From: Lunularia cruciata
Taxonomy: Eukaryota; Streptophyta; Marchantiopsida; Lunulariales; Lunulariaceae
Direction: 5' to 3'
Assembly (NCBI GenBank): GCA_948567375.1
Contig: OX419755.1
Location: forward strand, 43,901,001 to 43,965,000
DNA: 64,000 nucleotides
How positions within the stretch are numbered: the stretch's first letter is position 1; every line of letters starts with the position of its first letter. The translations under genes and the position numbers were made by a program. Positions 40,534-51,800 of this stretch are shown here, piece after piece. A model generated the notes under the pieces. The model was not told where the DNA came from. It saw nothing but the letters and a program-made list of their open reading frames with translations, and made no database searches.

Positions 40534-41506
40534 GGTTTGCTCTGCCTTGAAGATTGCCATCATTGCCCCACCAATACTTTGCCTTATTAGGTCTTGATAG
40601 GTATCCACTTTGTACCCAGTCTTAGTACATAGAGCACTAAAGGAATTGCAGATTTCTGCAATCTCTTCTATAGATTGTCCCTTCACATGGAATGTAGCTG
40701 TGGTTTCCTCACCAACCTCTTTTCCAAGATTAGTCTCCAATCTGACTTTTTCCATAGAGCCAGATGGCCTCTCGTCCCTTCTTCCTCTAGACTCTCCTCA
40801 CAATTACTTGCAACTATTTCTACCATGAAATTGGAAACCTCAAGTTCTAGTTCAGGGCCAAAAAAGTGATCCAAAGTCTACTCAAAACTTTGATTCTTTC
40901 TATAACATCTAACCTCCAAATTGTACGATTCCTCACTATGAGTGAGGGACTCTTCTTCCCACCCCTCATTGGCATCGTGTGATCTCTCACTCTTGGTATC
41001 TCAAAGATAATTCTTCCGTCTCCTAGATATGAAATTTTGACTCCCTCAAGATTCTTAAATATTGAACTCTCAACTAGCTTTGTAATAGGCACTACTACGG
41101 GATGACTACTTAGTGGCATAAGATACTTGCGTAACATTTTGAAAGTCCCTCAATGAAGTCTGGATTTTATAGTTCTATGCATGCGTTCCTTCTTTCACTA
41201 TCAATTTTATCTTGCCCATACCTTAGCCATTTTTTGCTTGTACATTTTTGGCTGGCAAACCTAAAGGAAATTTGTTACTCTATCTTTGCATTGGGTTGAT
41301 CACCTCAAGGCAAAGTTCCCTCACTTTGGATTTCTCCAATGACAAGTCCAATCTGAGTTCTTCCTTTCTTTACATGAAGTAAACTACTTTGGGTTTGACC
41401 TGAAGACACAATTCATCTTCTTTTGTTGCAATTTGGGTTCAATTTGACTTTGACTATACACTTCTTCTTCAAAATATAACAAAACCAAAAAAATGTGAGT
41501 ACCACA
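40534..41506 (-). pseudogene. B3 LTR start and ORF-beta N-terminal region
   Basis: The minus strand starts TGTGGTACTCACATTTTTTTGG at 41506, so this is an LTR of the B type. Frame 41137-40847 reads PLSSHPVVVPITKLVESSIF, NLEGVKISYLGDGRIIFE and RLDVIERIKVLSRLWITFLALN; 40874-40683 reads MVEIVASNCEESLEEEGTRG and LWKKSDWRLILEKR; 40755-40516 reads KTGYKVDTYQDLIRQSIGGAMMAIFKAEQTTYV. Each block has a counterpart in the B2 ORF-beta with many amino-acid changes. The rest continues at 29578 on the far side of E. Confidence 0.7.
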
Positions 41507-42607
41507 ACAATGACCAGGTTCAATGTGTGGGGGACACTTTGTAGGATTGGTTTCAAGATTCTAGATGTTGGTTATCATTGGAAGGAGGTTTTCAAGGATT
41601 GTCTTGATTATTGCAAAACTTGTAATGTTTTGCACTCTCTTTCTTGGATCAATTCCAATGCTAAGACCTTCTAAGAAGTGGTGAATTGACTTTTTAGGTC
41701 CTCTCAATAAAAAGGAACAACCCCAAGGAAAAATTGGTACATTGTGGTAGTTACCAATTATCTTACTAAGTGGGTTGAGGCTAGGCCATTGAGGGACAAG
41801 AATGAAGATGAAGTTGGTAGATTTCTTTATGAAGACATTATCACTAGGTTTGGATGGCCTTTGGAGTTGGTTTCTAATAGAGGAGGAGAGTTTACATAGA
41901 GCATCACTATAGCCACACTACATCATTTCTCTATCACACATAGAGTAACTACATCCTATAAGCCAAATTCCAATGGCTTGACAAAGAGAACCAATAAGAC
42001 CTTGTGCATGCTGTTGGCCAAAGATCCAAAAATATAAGGGGTTTAACATCATTGGGACAAGATGATTCATGTAGTTTTGTGGGAGTATAGGACAACCATG
42101 AAGAATTCCACTAGATATTTCCATTTCATTTGGTATATGTTATTGATTCTACCTTACCTATTCACTTTGATATTCCTACCTTCCAAAGCATTCATAAGAG
42201 ATTGAAGAGAACACAAGGAGGTCTTGTAGAGAAGTCAAAGAAGGATCAACTCATGGAATTGGAGGAGGCAAGAGTAGTTGTTATTGTTCAAGTGAAGCAA
42301 GCCCAAAGGAAACAAAAGGAGAGCTATGACAAGAGACAAGGCAAGAAGAAGGTGGAGCCCTTCAAAGAAAGTGATTGGGTAATGTTGTTTGATTCTATTT
42401 GATTCAAGAGAGTGCAAAAGAAGTTTTTGCCTAAGTACTTTGGAACTTTTGTAATGGAGAGGGTGTGGGATAATTACACATATGATCTCAAGGAGTTGGG
42501 AGGAAGACACTTTGATAGGGATTATTCATGATAAATTGAAGATGTATCATAAAAGGCAAAGAGACTTTCACTTCAAGGACAAAGTGAAATCTTAGTCCGA
42601 CGGTAAA
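41507..42607 (+). pseudogene. Family C integrase fragment
   Basis: The plus-strand equivalent of 15100-16190. Landmarks: GGHFV, DVGYHWKEVFKDCLDYCKTC, WVEARPLRDKNEDEVGRFL, the ELVS-RGGEF core block near 41870 and the tail SKKDQLMELEEARVVVIVQVKQ and PFKESDWVMLFDSI (42130-42402). Stops and shifts are frequent. It is cut on the left by the B3 LTR and runs straight into an LTR at 42608. Confidence 0.82.
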
Positions 42608-43298
42608 TATAACATCCATTTTTTCATGTAAGTGCTTTTCTGATATTTAGTTTGGTGTTATAAGTACTTGAGAGATATTATTTATATAGAGATAAAGGAT
42701 GGTTCTACATTAATCATGATTAGCTAAAGTTGGTCATAACTAAAATAGAAGGGAAGTTACTTTACAAGAGGTGGACAAGATGAGCACCACTACTTTGGAT
42801 TCTAGTGTATTGACTTGGTATTATTCCTATGTATTTGACTTTGAGGAAAGAATTGAGAACTCTTTGACCCACAAGCCTTTTTATTTTGGATTCTTCTATA
42901 GTCTAAGGATAGCCCATGTGAAGGAATCCTTGGCTAAGTGGTTAGGTCAAGATATGACCACATACTTAGGAGAATATTCCTATGAGAATAGATATTCCTT
43001 TAGACTTTAGACTTTATTTGACTCTTATCCTAGTAACCTGAGTTACTCCAATAATTAGTAACTTTGGTGCGTAACTACTTCACAAGTATATAAACTAAGG
43101 ATGAGGAGGTATTCATCATCCTTTCATTTGCAACTATCTCTCTCTCATTGAGTTCTCTAGTGAGCAATGGTTTGAGTCTTGGAGTGTTAGCCTTGGAGGA
43201 GTATGATGGAGTTGGGGTTCATTGTTGTCTTAGTCTATGGTGTGCTACCATAAGAGCAATCAGAGGTTCATCTTGAGTGAGAGACAAGCTGCTTCACA
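42608..43298 (+). repeat. Family C LTR between integrase and PBS (691 bp)
   Basis: Begins TATAACATCC (worn TGTAACACCC) and ends TTCACA. Left of it is C integrase, right of it C PBS and leader, so the same LTR serves as 3' LTR of one copy and 5' LTR of the next. More worn than the C2 LTRs. Confidence 0.85.
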
Positions 43299-43489
43299 TT
43301 ATTGGTTCCATTGCTATGACCTCTCTAGATGGAAAGATAATGTCCCATGCACAATTCAATATTAGACAAAAGGAGGCTATGGGAGCTCACTTTGAGAGAT
43401 CATTAGAAGAGGAGAGGGCTGAACTTATGTTAGAGAACTTGGACATTTTTCTATTTGTCTACAATGTAGTTCATTATGATGTTTTTTAG
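43277..43489 (+). CDS. C3 short ORF spanning LTR end and PBS
   Basis: Seventy codons, MRDKLLHIIGSIAMTSLDG..., the counterpart of 21561-21328. The PBS (43303-43321, TGGTTCCATTGCTATGACC) lies inside the frame. The RQKEAM and EERAELMLEN blocks are kept. Conservation of frame in a copy whose other genes are full of stops is notable, but the frame is short. Confidence 0.35.
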   Translation: MRDKLLHIIGSIAMTSLDGKIMSHAQFNIRQKEAMGAHFERSLEEERAELMLENLDIFLFVYNVVHYDVF

Positions 43490-44849
43490 GTGATATGTAC
43501 ATACTATGCACATGAGAGGATTTGGAGAGATTGTGTGAGGTCAATTGCAAATTCTGGGGATTATGATGATTTTGGGTAAAACCCCAAGTTTGAGATCTGG
43601 ACTTGAAATTTTCATAGAGGATATCTTGGATTATGTGTAAGGCGTGACACTTGAAATTATTACAAGGGCTGCTATATGCATTGAGCTAGAACTTTTGGAA
43701 AGTGTAGGGTAAGTTGTTCTTGCAAATTGCACATTCTCTAGAACTTTATATAGACTTTTCCATTTCTTCATTTTTCATTGGATTATTTTTAACCTTTCCA
43801 AGAAATTTGGTGTGTATAATCCCAACTTTTGGCCCAAGAATTAGGGAGAGATCAATCATATGCAAGACGTTATGAGTTTTTAAGTGAGGAGAGTGGTTTT
43901 TGAGACCAAATCTGAAATATGTGTGCTGAGTAGAAAGGTGCCTAGGCCAAATAGCTCAATGAAAAGATCTGAAATTTTGTAGAGGAGGAAATTCTAGGAT
44001 TTCAATCAAGTGTGAAAATTTCAAAGGACTGTGACATACCAGTTGAGTTAATTTAGTGACATTGTTAAAAGGGGTCAATTTTGGTGAGTTGAGATCTCAT
44101 GCATGAGAGAGCAACCAAAAGCATGTTTGAGTGTTTAGACTCATCTTAGGAACATGGAAGGTCACCAAGACTAGAAGTTGAGGCTATGGAAGGTTCCCCA
44201 AGAGTTTTAGGTGATTGTAGGGATAGATTTGAGGAAAAGAGAGTTTAGAATACAATTTGAAGAGAATGTTCAGAGGATCTAAAAGTATACACTACTTGGA
44301 GGAAAGAGTAATTATAAGTTCTCTTTATGTGGAGAGAAGGTACATAAGGCAAGCTCATGTCCATTGACCTTTGAGAACAAGGAATTGAGGGAAAGGAGAG
44401 GCTTAATTGACTTGGGATTCCATGTTGGACCTTCTACATCAAGATTGGAAGGGAGTAGATCTAAGACCAACAAGTTGTGTGAGGTTTGTGGAGTGGGAGG
44501 ACTTCCAAAAAAGACATGAGCGTAGTGGATAAAAACACTTTTGGAGACTTTGGTGAAATATTTTAGAGAGAATCTTAGTACCGCTATAGAGAAACTACCA
44601 CTTTCATTAGCTAGTTCTCAAGATCAGTGATGGAGATCATCTTTCAACTTATGGATAAACTATCCATGAGGGTTTGATTAATATGCACTCTAGGATTTGA
44701 TGTTGCTATAAAATCTTAGAGCAACCCAAACCTTTTTTGTTCTCTAGGGTGGATTACTCTCAAATGGTGTTAGTTGTGTATATACTCTATTAATTATAAA
44801 ATGAGAAAAAAATTGAGAGAAAAGAGAAAGATAGTGAGGGGCTAAGATG
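43490..44849 (+). pseudogene. C3 leader and zinc-knuckle ORF remnant
   Basis: 43490-44100 is leader without a gene. 44160-44530 keeps fragments of the extra knuckle protein (FSLCGEKVHKASSC near 44315, first Cys changed to Ser; LCEVCGVGGLPKK near 44475), with stops. 44530-44849 matches the C2 stretch between that ORF and gag. Confidence 0.6.
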
Positions 44850-46321
44850 TGGAAACTTCTGGTTTTCTTTGGCAAGGATGGAGAAGATGTGGAGGCCTTT
44901 ATGAGAGACTTTAGAGAGCTTGCATAGGAAAAAATGAGAGGAGGAAGAGAATGAAACTCTTACATGGTATGAGTAAAAATACCAAAAGATAGAGAGAGAA
45001 ACAAGTGCAAGAAAAGTCTTGGGAGAGGTTAACTTCAAAACTCATTGAGAACTTTCTTCTAGATGAGAGTTATGAGAGATTGATGAAAGAGGTTAACTTC
45101 CTTAAATAAGGAGATGGAGAGAAAGTGAGAGTCTATGTAAAAAGAGGGGAGAAGTTAGAGTCCAAATTTTCCATAGTATTGAGGAAGAGTGACGATAATG
45201 TAGATACTACCATGATTGGCATAGGAGCCATGCTCACCAAGAATTTTATGGGAGGGTTGAGACCTTAGATTAGAAGTAAGGTGAGATATGAGAAACCTTC
45301 TTCCAAGGTTGAAGCTATCAAGATTACAATTCATATAGAGGAGAGTTTGGAAGGGGATGAGAGTGATTTGGTAGTCAAGGACATTGTGCATGCTCCTAAA
45401 GGTTAGAATTATGGTGGAAATTTTGATACTTTGGTGGAAAGGGTTTCACCACAAGTAGTAGTTGCTTTGGTTCTTGCACCTTTACCAAAAGATCCACTTC
45501 AAACCATTATCAAACAACTTGTAGATCTCAAGATCAGTGTAGTGCAACTCTAGGAGAAGAGAGAAGTAGATAAAAATGTGAGGAGAAGGCCTAGGAGTTA
45601 TAGAAGCTATCCATATAAAAGAGGCCAACCAACCAACAATTTCAATGATAGAAATTGTTTTGGTTGTGGAGGACGAGGCCACATCCAAAAGAATTACCCA
45701 AATTTCACTTACCATGGAGGAAGGGGTTATGAGGGAGCCAATAGAGGGAAAGAAGGGAAGTGAAACCAAGTGGCTCCTAATCCAAAAAAAGGTAAGAGAA
45801 TAGCATCCATAGATGTGTTTGAGAGCAATTATGAGAAGAGGGAGTGCTCAAACTCCAAAGGTCTTAATTTGGAGCTTTTGGCACTATAGAAAAAAAGAGC
45901 TCATTTTGTAGAGAATGTACAATCCTCTCAAGGATTACTAGCAAGGGTACTCCTATGTTGACTAGGAGCACTTGCACTAGCACCTCAAAACCATCAACAA
46001 CAAAGATTCCAAGGAAGAACTTAGGGATAGAGGAGTTCTTGATTTCAAAGCAACAATAGACCTATAATATGTTGGAAGATGTTGGTAGTCACAAGGGTAA
46101 CATCATAGTGGACCAACTGATTGCTTTGAATCCTACCTTGAGAAAAGAGCTTAGAGATGTTTTGACTTTTACAAGGAGCAAGAAGAAAAAGAAGCAAAAG
46201 ATCTAGTATCAATGGAGGTGGTGAATGTCAAACCAACACCATGGGAAGCTTGTGAATATGCCTCCAAGATTGCTGTGAGAGTGAATTGTCACAACATCAA
46301 GGATGCACATGTTGATGGAGT
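44850..46321 (+). pseudogene. C3 gag, zinc knuckle and start of protease
   Basis: Worn gag with FFGKDGEDVEAF (near 44865), ENFLLDESYERLM, VRVYVKR and MIGIGAMLTKNFMGGLR, then the CFGCGGRGHIQKNYP knuckle (45656-45700, last Cys to Tyr), a KEGK end, and the linker and protease start. The protease active-site codons are interrupted at GATGGAGT (46321) by element A1 and resume at 56634. Confidence 0.78.
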
Positions 46322-47057
46322 TGTAATACTCTGAGGACAAGAGAAGAGAGAAACAGAGATTGCACACTCAAACATTCAATGCTCCAAAGGAGCACCTTCT
46401 CTTTATTATATAAACAAAGAGGATCTCCTCCAAGAAAGCTCCACCATAGGATTAGGGATACAGATAGGTGACATGTCAGCAAGCTCCACCCTTGGATTAC
46501 TTACTTGGATGGGTGACATGTCTGGTCTAGGTCCTATCTGGTTGGTCAAACAAGCTTTGACCGGAGGGAATCTTTTAGAGAATCTTCATGTAGGAATCTT
46601 AGAATCACGTGAGTAAGGTACCGTTGGAAAGCTCTCAACTAGACAAAGTTGGGGGGAGGGAAGGCCAGCCTTTCCTTTATTGGGAGGGGGAATCTGCACA
46701 TTTTCAAGGCCTAATTCATCCGTTTAGGCCTCCGAAATTGTCTTCAAAGATTTTAGGTATATTTTGGTTCCTACTCTATTAGTAGAAGTCCCCTTTTGGT
46801 GATACTTCTTTCTGATTTGTTTACTCCATCATGTGTAACATCCTTCCAGATGTTACCAAACCAATTCTCACCTTTAAATCATATGTCTAGCTATTGGTTC
46901 TAAGGTTCTCAAATCTATTTTGGTTTCTGCCCTATTAGTAGAAGTACTCTTTTGGTGATACTTCTATCTCATCTATTTTGACCATCATGTATAACATCAT
47001 TCTAGATGTTACCAAACCAAATTTCACATCTAGATCATATGGCTAGCTCTTGGTATT
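46322..47057 (-). repeat. A1 3' LTR (interrupted 3 bp before its end by a solo LTR)
   Basis: Plus-strand edges TGTAATACTC...TTGGTATT; the final ACA is at 50766-50768. A minus-strand TATA box (CTATATAATAAAG type, here TTATATAATAAA) is at 46402-46413. About ten differences from the 5' LTR in the first 160 bp by eye. Confidence 0.9.
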
Positions 47058-47125
47058 TATGGTACCCACATTTTTTGTTTTTTCATGGTTAGTCGTGTTT
47101 AAGAGACAAAGTAAGCACGGAAAAG

Positions 47126-47407
47126 TTGAATTGCGGACAAAGAGTGGACAAAAGTAACTTCAGAGGAAAGCCAAAGAAGCTGACATTGGATCCGATGATG
47201 GAGGTACTCGGAAGAGGAGTATGCCGGGAACAGTCCGAAGATCACCATCTTCGGGTTGGAAAATGCAGGAAAGACAAAGACCGTTTAACAACCTCTGTAC
47301 GTGGCAAGAAAGTACATTTCAAGAAACGGCAGGGGCAGAAGAATCATGTCTTAACAGTGACCAAGAGTGCACACAGAAGAGAGAAATTCACTGACAAAAT
47401 CAACTGA
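47126..47407 (+). CDS. LTR ORF-alpha in the solo LTR
   Basis: Open from 47126 to TGA 47405-47407; the part from residue 10 on aligns with the 87-codon frame at 3538 (PKKLTLDPMMEVLGRGV, LTTSVRGKKVHFKKRQGQ). Basic, with no known domain. AGA and an ATG in the same frame follow the TGA directly. Confidence 0.45.
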   Translation: MNCGQRVDKSNFRGKPKKLTLDPMMEVLGRGVCREQSEDHHLRVGKCRKDKDRLTTSVRGKKVHFKKRQGQKNHVLTVTKSAHRREKFTDKIN

Positions 47408-47410
47408 AGA

Positions 47411-49959
47411 ATGACTGCGATTTGGGGCAATATAAAATTGCAACTACGTAGGGGGAATTTGAACACTCTGAGTAAATTTCCAATTCCTTTGAGTAGTCGT
47501 CCTGCAGTAATGCGTGTTTGGAAGCCCATCAAGAGTGAGATTTTCCAAAACCCTGAGGGAGTTAGAGTGTCTCATCTAGGAGAGGGTCTTGTTTTCCAAC
47601 AGCGTAGAACAAGAGAACAAATCATGGCGAAGAAGGTGGCCAACGTGCTGGCGGTGAGAGGTTTTGCAATCCGAAGAGTAGATGTAGTAGCTAGGATCAA
47701 AGTCTTGGTAAGACTTCGTATTACATTTTTAGCATGGAAATGGAATTTCAGTTTCCCGGGAGTAATGGCAGAAATTGCTGCCAGTAATAGTGAGGAGGGT
47801 CCCGAGGTGGAAGGGAAGAGAGGCAATCCGGCTCGATGGACTGAGTTGGATTGGAAGTTAGTATTGGGGAGAGAAGTAGGAGAGCCGACAGGGATCACCT
47901 TCTATTGGAAGTGTGATGTTGCAGAGGAGACGTCAAAGATCCGTAACTTGTTTTTCGCTCTGAGAACTACGAATGGTTACAAGGTGGAGTCCTATCGGGA
48001 CCCAATCCGAAGAAGTATCATGGGGGCAATGATGGCCATGTTCAAGCCAGAATGAACGACCTACGTGACCATGCAGCAGGCAGTCTTTTTCCATCAGATG
48101 TTTGCAAGAGTTCCAGTGAATTGGGCAAGGTGCTTTCATCACTGAACGAGGCAGATGGTGGTGAATGGGAGAACAGGCTCGCCACCGCATTATTTTGCAC
48201 CATTTGCGGCTCATTTCTACTTTGGGCTAAACTTGCTGTCCGAAGACAAGCGTCATCATATGGTGTCGCACATGCACCCCAATTTGAGACGGGAAGTAGA
48301 CGATGAGGAGCGCCAGTATATGCTTCATCTGCGAGCAAATGACAAGTACTTTGCAAGGACGGGACAGTGGAAAATCGAAGATGTTACCAGTCTGAAGACG
48401 AAGAAGCAAAGCAAACCCAAAGAAGCCAAGACGTCTCCCATGCAAAGAAAGACTCGGCGGCTGATGTTGAAGACCGCTAAAGTCGTAAGAGGGGCATCAT
48501 CGGGATCGGAGTCTGAAGAGGAAACTGAGTCGCAAGAAGAGGACTTGGAAGAAGAAGAGCTCACCTTGAAAAGTGAGGAGTCTAGGAGCAAAAGTGAGGG
48601 AGAGCCAGAAGTCCAGAAATTGGTGGTAGTAAGTAAGGCTGGTCAAGCGATGGTGGAGAACAAGCCAAGACCCGAAGAGAAGGAGGAGTATTCCACGGGG
48701 CCTAGTTCAAGAGGCCAAGACAAAGACAGTGCCGACACGATGAAGATACAAAGATCGCGACTTTGGATGAAGGAGCCAATGACGCAGGAGAAGACTCCAG
48801 ACAAAGATGGCAATGAAGAGGAAGAAAACTTTGGCAGGATAACATATTTGAGAAAGGTGGTCACACCATTGCTTGAGCTGTTGAAAGAACATCGGAGAGG
48901 AATTGCCCAAGATCGAAGGAAAGGGATGAATTAGCTGCAGGTGGTGAAGCATCTGTTGAGTGAAGTGAAGGGGTTGCAGGAGCAACAAGTCCGAAGACAT
49001 GAAGAAATTGAAGAACTTCGGCGGGAGGAAGACTCGAGGAAGAAAATGCTGAGCCTGTTACAAGAAAGTTGCAAGGTTAAAGAAAAAGAACTACAGAGGC
49101 AAGCCGGAGAATTAAAGGAGTAGGCAATGTGGCTGAGCAAGATGAAGGAGGAAGTGAGTGATGTGCACATCGAGAATGTCCATTTGAAGGCGATGAACAT
49201 CGTGTTGGAGCAGGAGTTGGACAGCTTGAAGAAAAGTGCCGTAGCAAAAGATCAAGCATGGCAAAGAGAGTTGGCATCCAGGCAAGAGGAAGAAGAGCGA
49301 TTGCAAGAACTTGTCAAGAGCGCAGAACAGCAGAATATGTAGTATGCAGAGGAGAAGAAGATGCTTGCTGTAGAAAACAAAGATGAGTTGAAGATGTATC
49401 GTGAAGAGTTGAAAGTAGAACGCTCTCAAGGATATGAGTCGGAATCAGTAGGAGAAGTTGCGGGGAAATTAAGAGCAATCTTAAGCACGGAGGCTAAAGG
49501 AAGATTGGAAGAAGCTTGCCTACATGAGTTGAAATTACTTGTGCAGGAAACTCGGAAGAGAAAAGCCAAGGACGTGGACATGAACACATTGCTGATTTGG
49601 TTGAGAGAGCGTGTAGATAGGAAAATGTAGAGGTAGAGAATAATGTTAGTCTTAGGTTGGATTTAGTCAATTCGGAGTTAGAGAAAATTCGGACTAGTGT
49701 GATAGTGGAGAAGAAATCCGATGTTGCAGAAGTAAGAGTTCAAGTGTCATCAGACTTGAGGATTGATACATTAGAGAAGAGTGGGTCAGGAGATAAGAGT
49801 GTAGATGGATTACCCATGAGCTCAATTGAAGATTGTAGTGAAGAAGTTGTAGAATTAGTGAAGAAATTAGTAGAATCAATCATACCCGAAGAAGGTGAAA
49901 TAGTAGGAAGATCATCGGGTTTGGAAGCCGATGATGAGGTTGACATCGGATCGGGATAA
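47411..49959 (+). pseudogene. LTR ORF-beta, fullest copy (~740 codons plus shifted tail)
   Basis: One frame from ATG 47411 to 49630 with premature stops at about 48053, 48146, 48932, 49121 and 49340 and no frameshift. Parts in order: N-terminal block (PLSSRPAVMRVWKP, FAIRRVDVVARIKVL); WTELDWKLVLGRE; NGYKVESYRDPIRRSIMGAMM; VFFHQMF and PPHYFAPFAAHFYFGLNLLSE; MHPNLRREVDDEERQYMLHL; a Lys-rich then Glu/Ser-rich acidic tract (48430-48800); a long coiled coil (48840-49480). A one-base shift at an A-run near 49622 leads to a last part (49657-49959) with VQVSSDLRIDTLEKSG. Role unknown; the coiled coil suggests self-assembly. Confidence 0.7.
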
Positions 49960-50078
49960 AAGTTGATTTAGAGATAGGAAGGGGCAGATATGAAGAGATA
50001 GATTGTCACTTAGGATCTGCAGGTAGGAAGAGATGTTAGGAAGCGGTGCCTAGGTAGGCAAGTCTGCAGTTTGCTTCA

Positions 50079-50087
50079 ATATTTAAG
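50079..50087 (+). promoter_or_regulatory. TATA-like box of the B2 LTR
   Basis: ATATTTAAG at the place where B1 LTRs have CTATTTAAAGG (28110) and CTATTTAAG (36693). It lies about 120 bp after the last coding segment, so both ORFs are upstream of the promoter, in U3. Confidence 0.55.
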
Positions 50088-50765
50088 TGAAGCATTTGCA
50101 GTATGATGTTATTCAGTATTCAACTTTTTGAAGATAGATAAAGCAAAGTGTTGTTCTCAATACTTGTCGCTTAAGCTTAATTCCGATTGTCGATTTCGTG
50201 TTTGTGTTTGTGAGTGTGTGGAGAATTCCATAGAGCAAGTCAATGTGTTTGTGGATACTGGAATCTGCAGCCTTGATCTTCATTCTGTGTGTTTGATCCT
50301 GAGTGAAGGGTATCGGAGCAATGCCTTGACAGATCTGAGAAGAATTGTAGTGTTGGTAGTATTTTGCATGTGTGAGTGCAGCATGAAGTTGATGTGAAGC
50401 AAATTTGATCAAGGAAGTTGTGCCTTCAGTGGAGGGGTGAAACACAATTCTGAGGCAAAATTAGTCTTCACAATGAAGTGCCGTCTTCGAGAGAATCTGA
50501 ATCATCACAATCAAGAGTTTTTTGGATAGAATTTGCTATGTTGTGATTATGTGAGTGTGTATTCGTGACAAGTTGTCAAGATTGTGAGCTTGTTACTCTC
50601 TTCTGGGTGTAGTTTCTACCTAAGAGATTAAAGAAGACATCAAGAAGAACTGCAATTGTGACTTTTGACTTCATATTTGACTAATTCTAGATAGTATCTT
50701 TGCGAGAACAAACTTTACTTACCCGATTACCGCAAAAGTGATATTTGCCGGGTTGTCACAATATT

Positions 50766-51800
50766 ACAAACCTCCCTCCTTTTAAGACACAACGTCCTTG
50801 TTGTGCAATTGTTGCTCAAATGCTTGCACCAACATCGGTGCATGTGCCAAATTGGCAGTGGGCTCCCAAGTTGCTTCATAGAGGGGGTAACAGTTCCATT
50901 GTACTAGATATTCCACCCGCGGATGGCGAGTACTACGCATGCCTTTTTGGAGAATCCGATCCACTTCATATTCCTTTGTGCCATCAATGAGTGTTGGACA
51001 AGGTCGAATGTCTTGTGTGGAATGACCTTGGCCTGATCAAGGAGCATATTTGCATAGTAAGGAGACATGGAACATTGGATGGATCTTCATGTGTGGTGGT
51101 AGCTCAAGGTGATAGGCCACAGTGCCGATGCGGCAAAGAATCAAGAAAGGCCCAATAAAATGAGGTCTGAGCTTACAAGGGCCAACTAATGTGAGGTTGG
51201 TTGTCGATAGCCACACTTGATCCCCAACATTGAACTCCATGTGCCTACAGTGTGCATAAGCATACTGCTTCTATTGATTTTGCGCAATCTGTAATTTGTG
51301 CTTGGCACTCTCCACACCTTGTTGGATTCTAGAAACAAATGTGTTGACTGCATCGACCTTGGTAGCCACTGGACGGATCTTCATCAAGCTAGAAGGTGTG
51401 AAGGGATGTTCACCATACATGAGGAAGAACAGAGTGACCTGGGTGGATGCATTCACTGAATTGTTGTAAGCAAATTCCACCAACTGGAGTAGGGTGTCCC
51501 ACCTCTCTTGCTCTTCTAAGGTGAAGCCGCGTAACATGTCTTCAATCGTGTGATTAGCCTACTCTATTTGGCCATCTATTTGTGGGTGGTAAGCTGTGGA
51601 CATGGCCAACTTGGTTTTGAAGAAACCAAAGAGTGTTTGCCAAAACAAACTGGTGAATTGGGTGCCTCTATCGGTGATGAGTAATCTAGATAAGCCATGG
51701 TGAGCAAAGACTGCATCTAAGTATAATTGAGCTAGTTGTGGAGCAGTCACCTCCTAGGTAGTAGGGCGTACATGAATCATTTTGCTGAGCCGGTCCACAA
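50766..51800 (-). pseudogene. A1 integrase core and chromodomain
   Basis: Integrase core 51750-51559 reads HHGLSRLLITDRGTQFTS (second catalytic Asp) and YHPQIDGQIE (catalytic Glu), then TAG. The tail (51537-51037) has VEFAYNNSVNASTQVTLFF and MEFNVGDQVWLSTTNLTL. The C-terminal segment (50964-50782) reads RHPRVEYLVQWNCYPLYEATWEP, a chromodomain (YLVQW..YP..EATWEP) with the usual aromatic residues; A3 has the more standard VQWKGYP. Chromodomains steer integration to marked heterochromatin. Confidence 0.88.

Larger units (their letters stand above)
47058..50760 (+). repeat. Solo LTR of family B2, full length 3,703 bp, with coding U3
   Basis: Starts TATGGTACCC (TGTGG with G to A) and ends GGGTTGTCACA. 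Flanks GTATT (47053-47057) and ATATT (50761-50765) are a near-perfect 5-bp duplication of the A LTR end, and the A LTR reads on across it. It contains ORF-alpha, ORF-beta and a third segment, then a TATA-like ATATTTAAG at 50079-50087, followed by about 670 bp of R-U5. This copy fixes the size and limits of the coding LTR. Confidence 0.92.
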
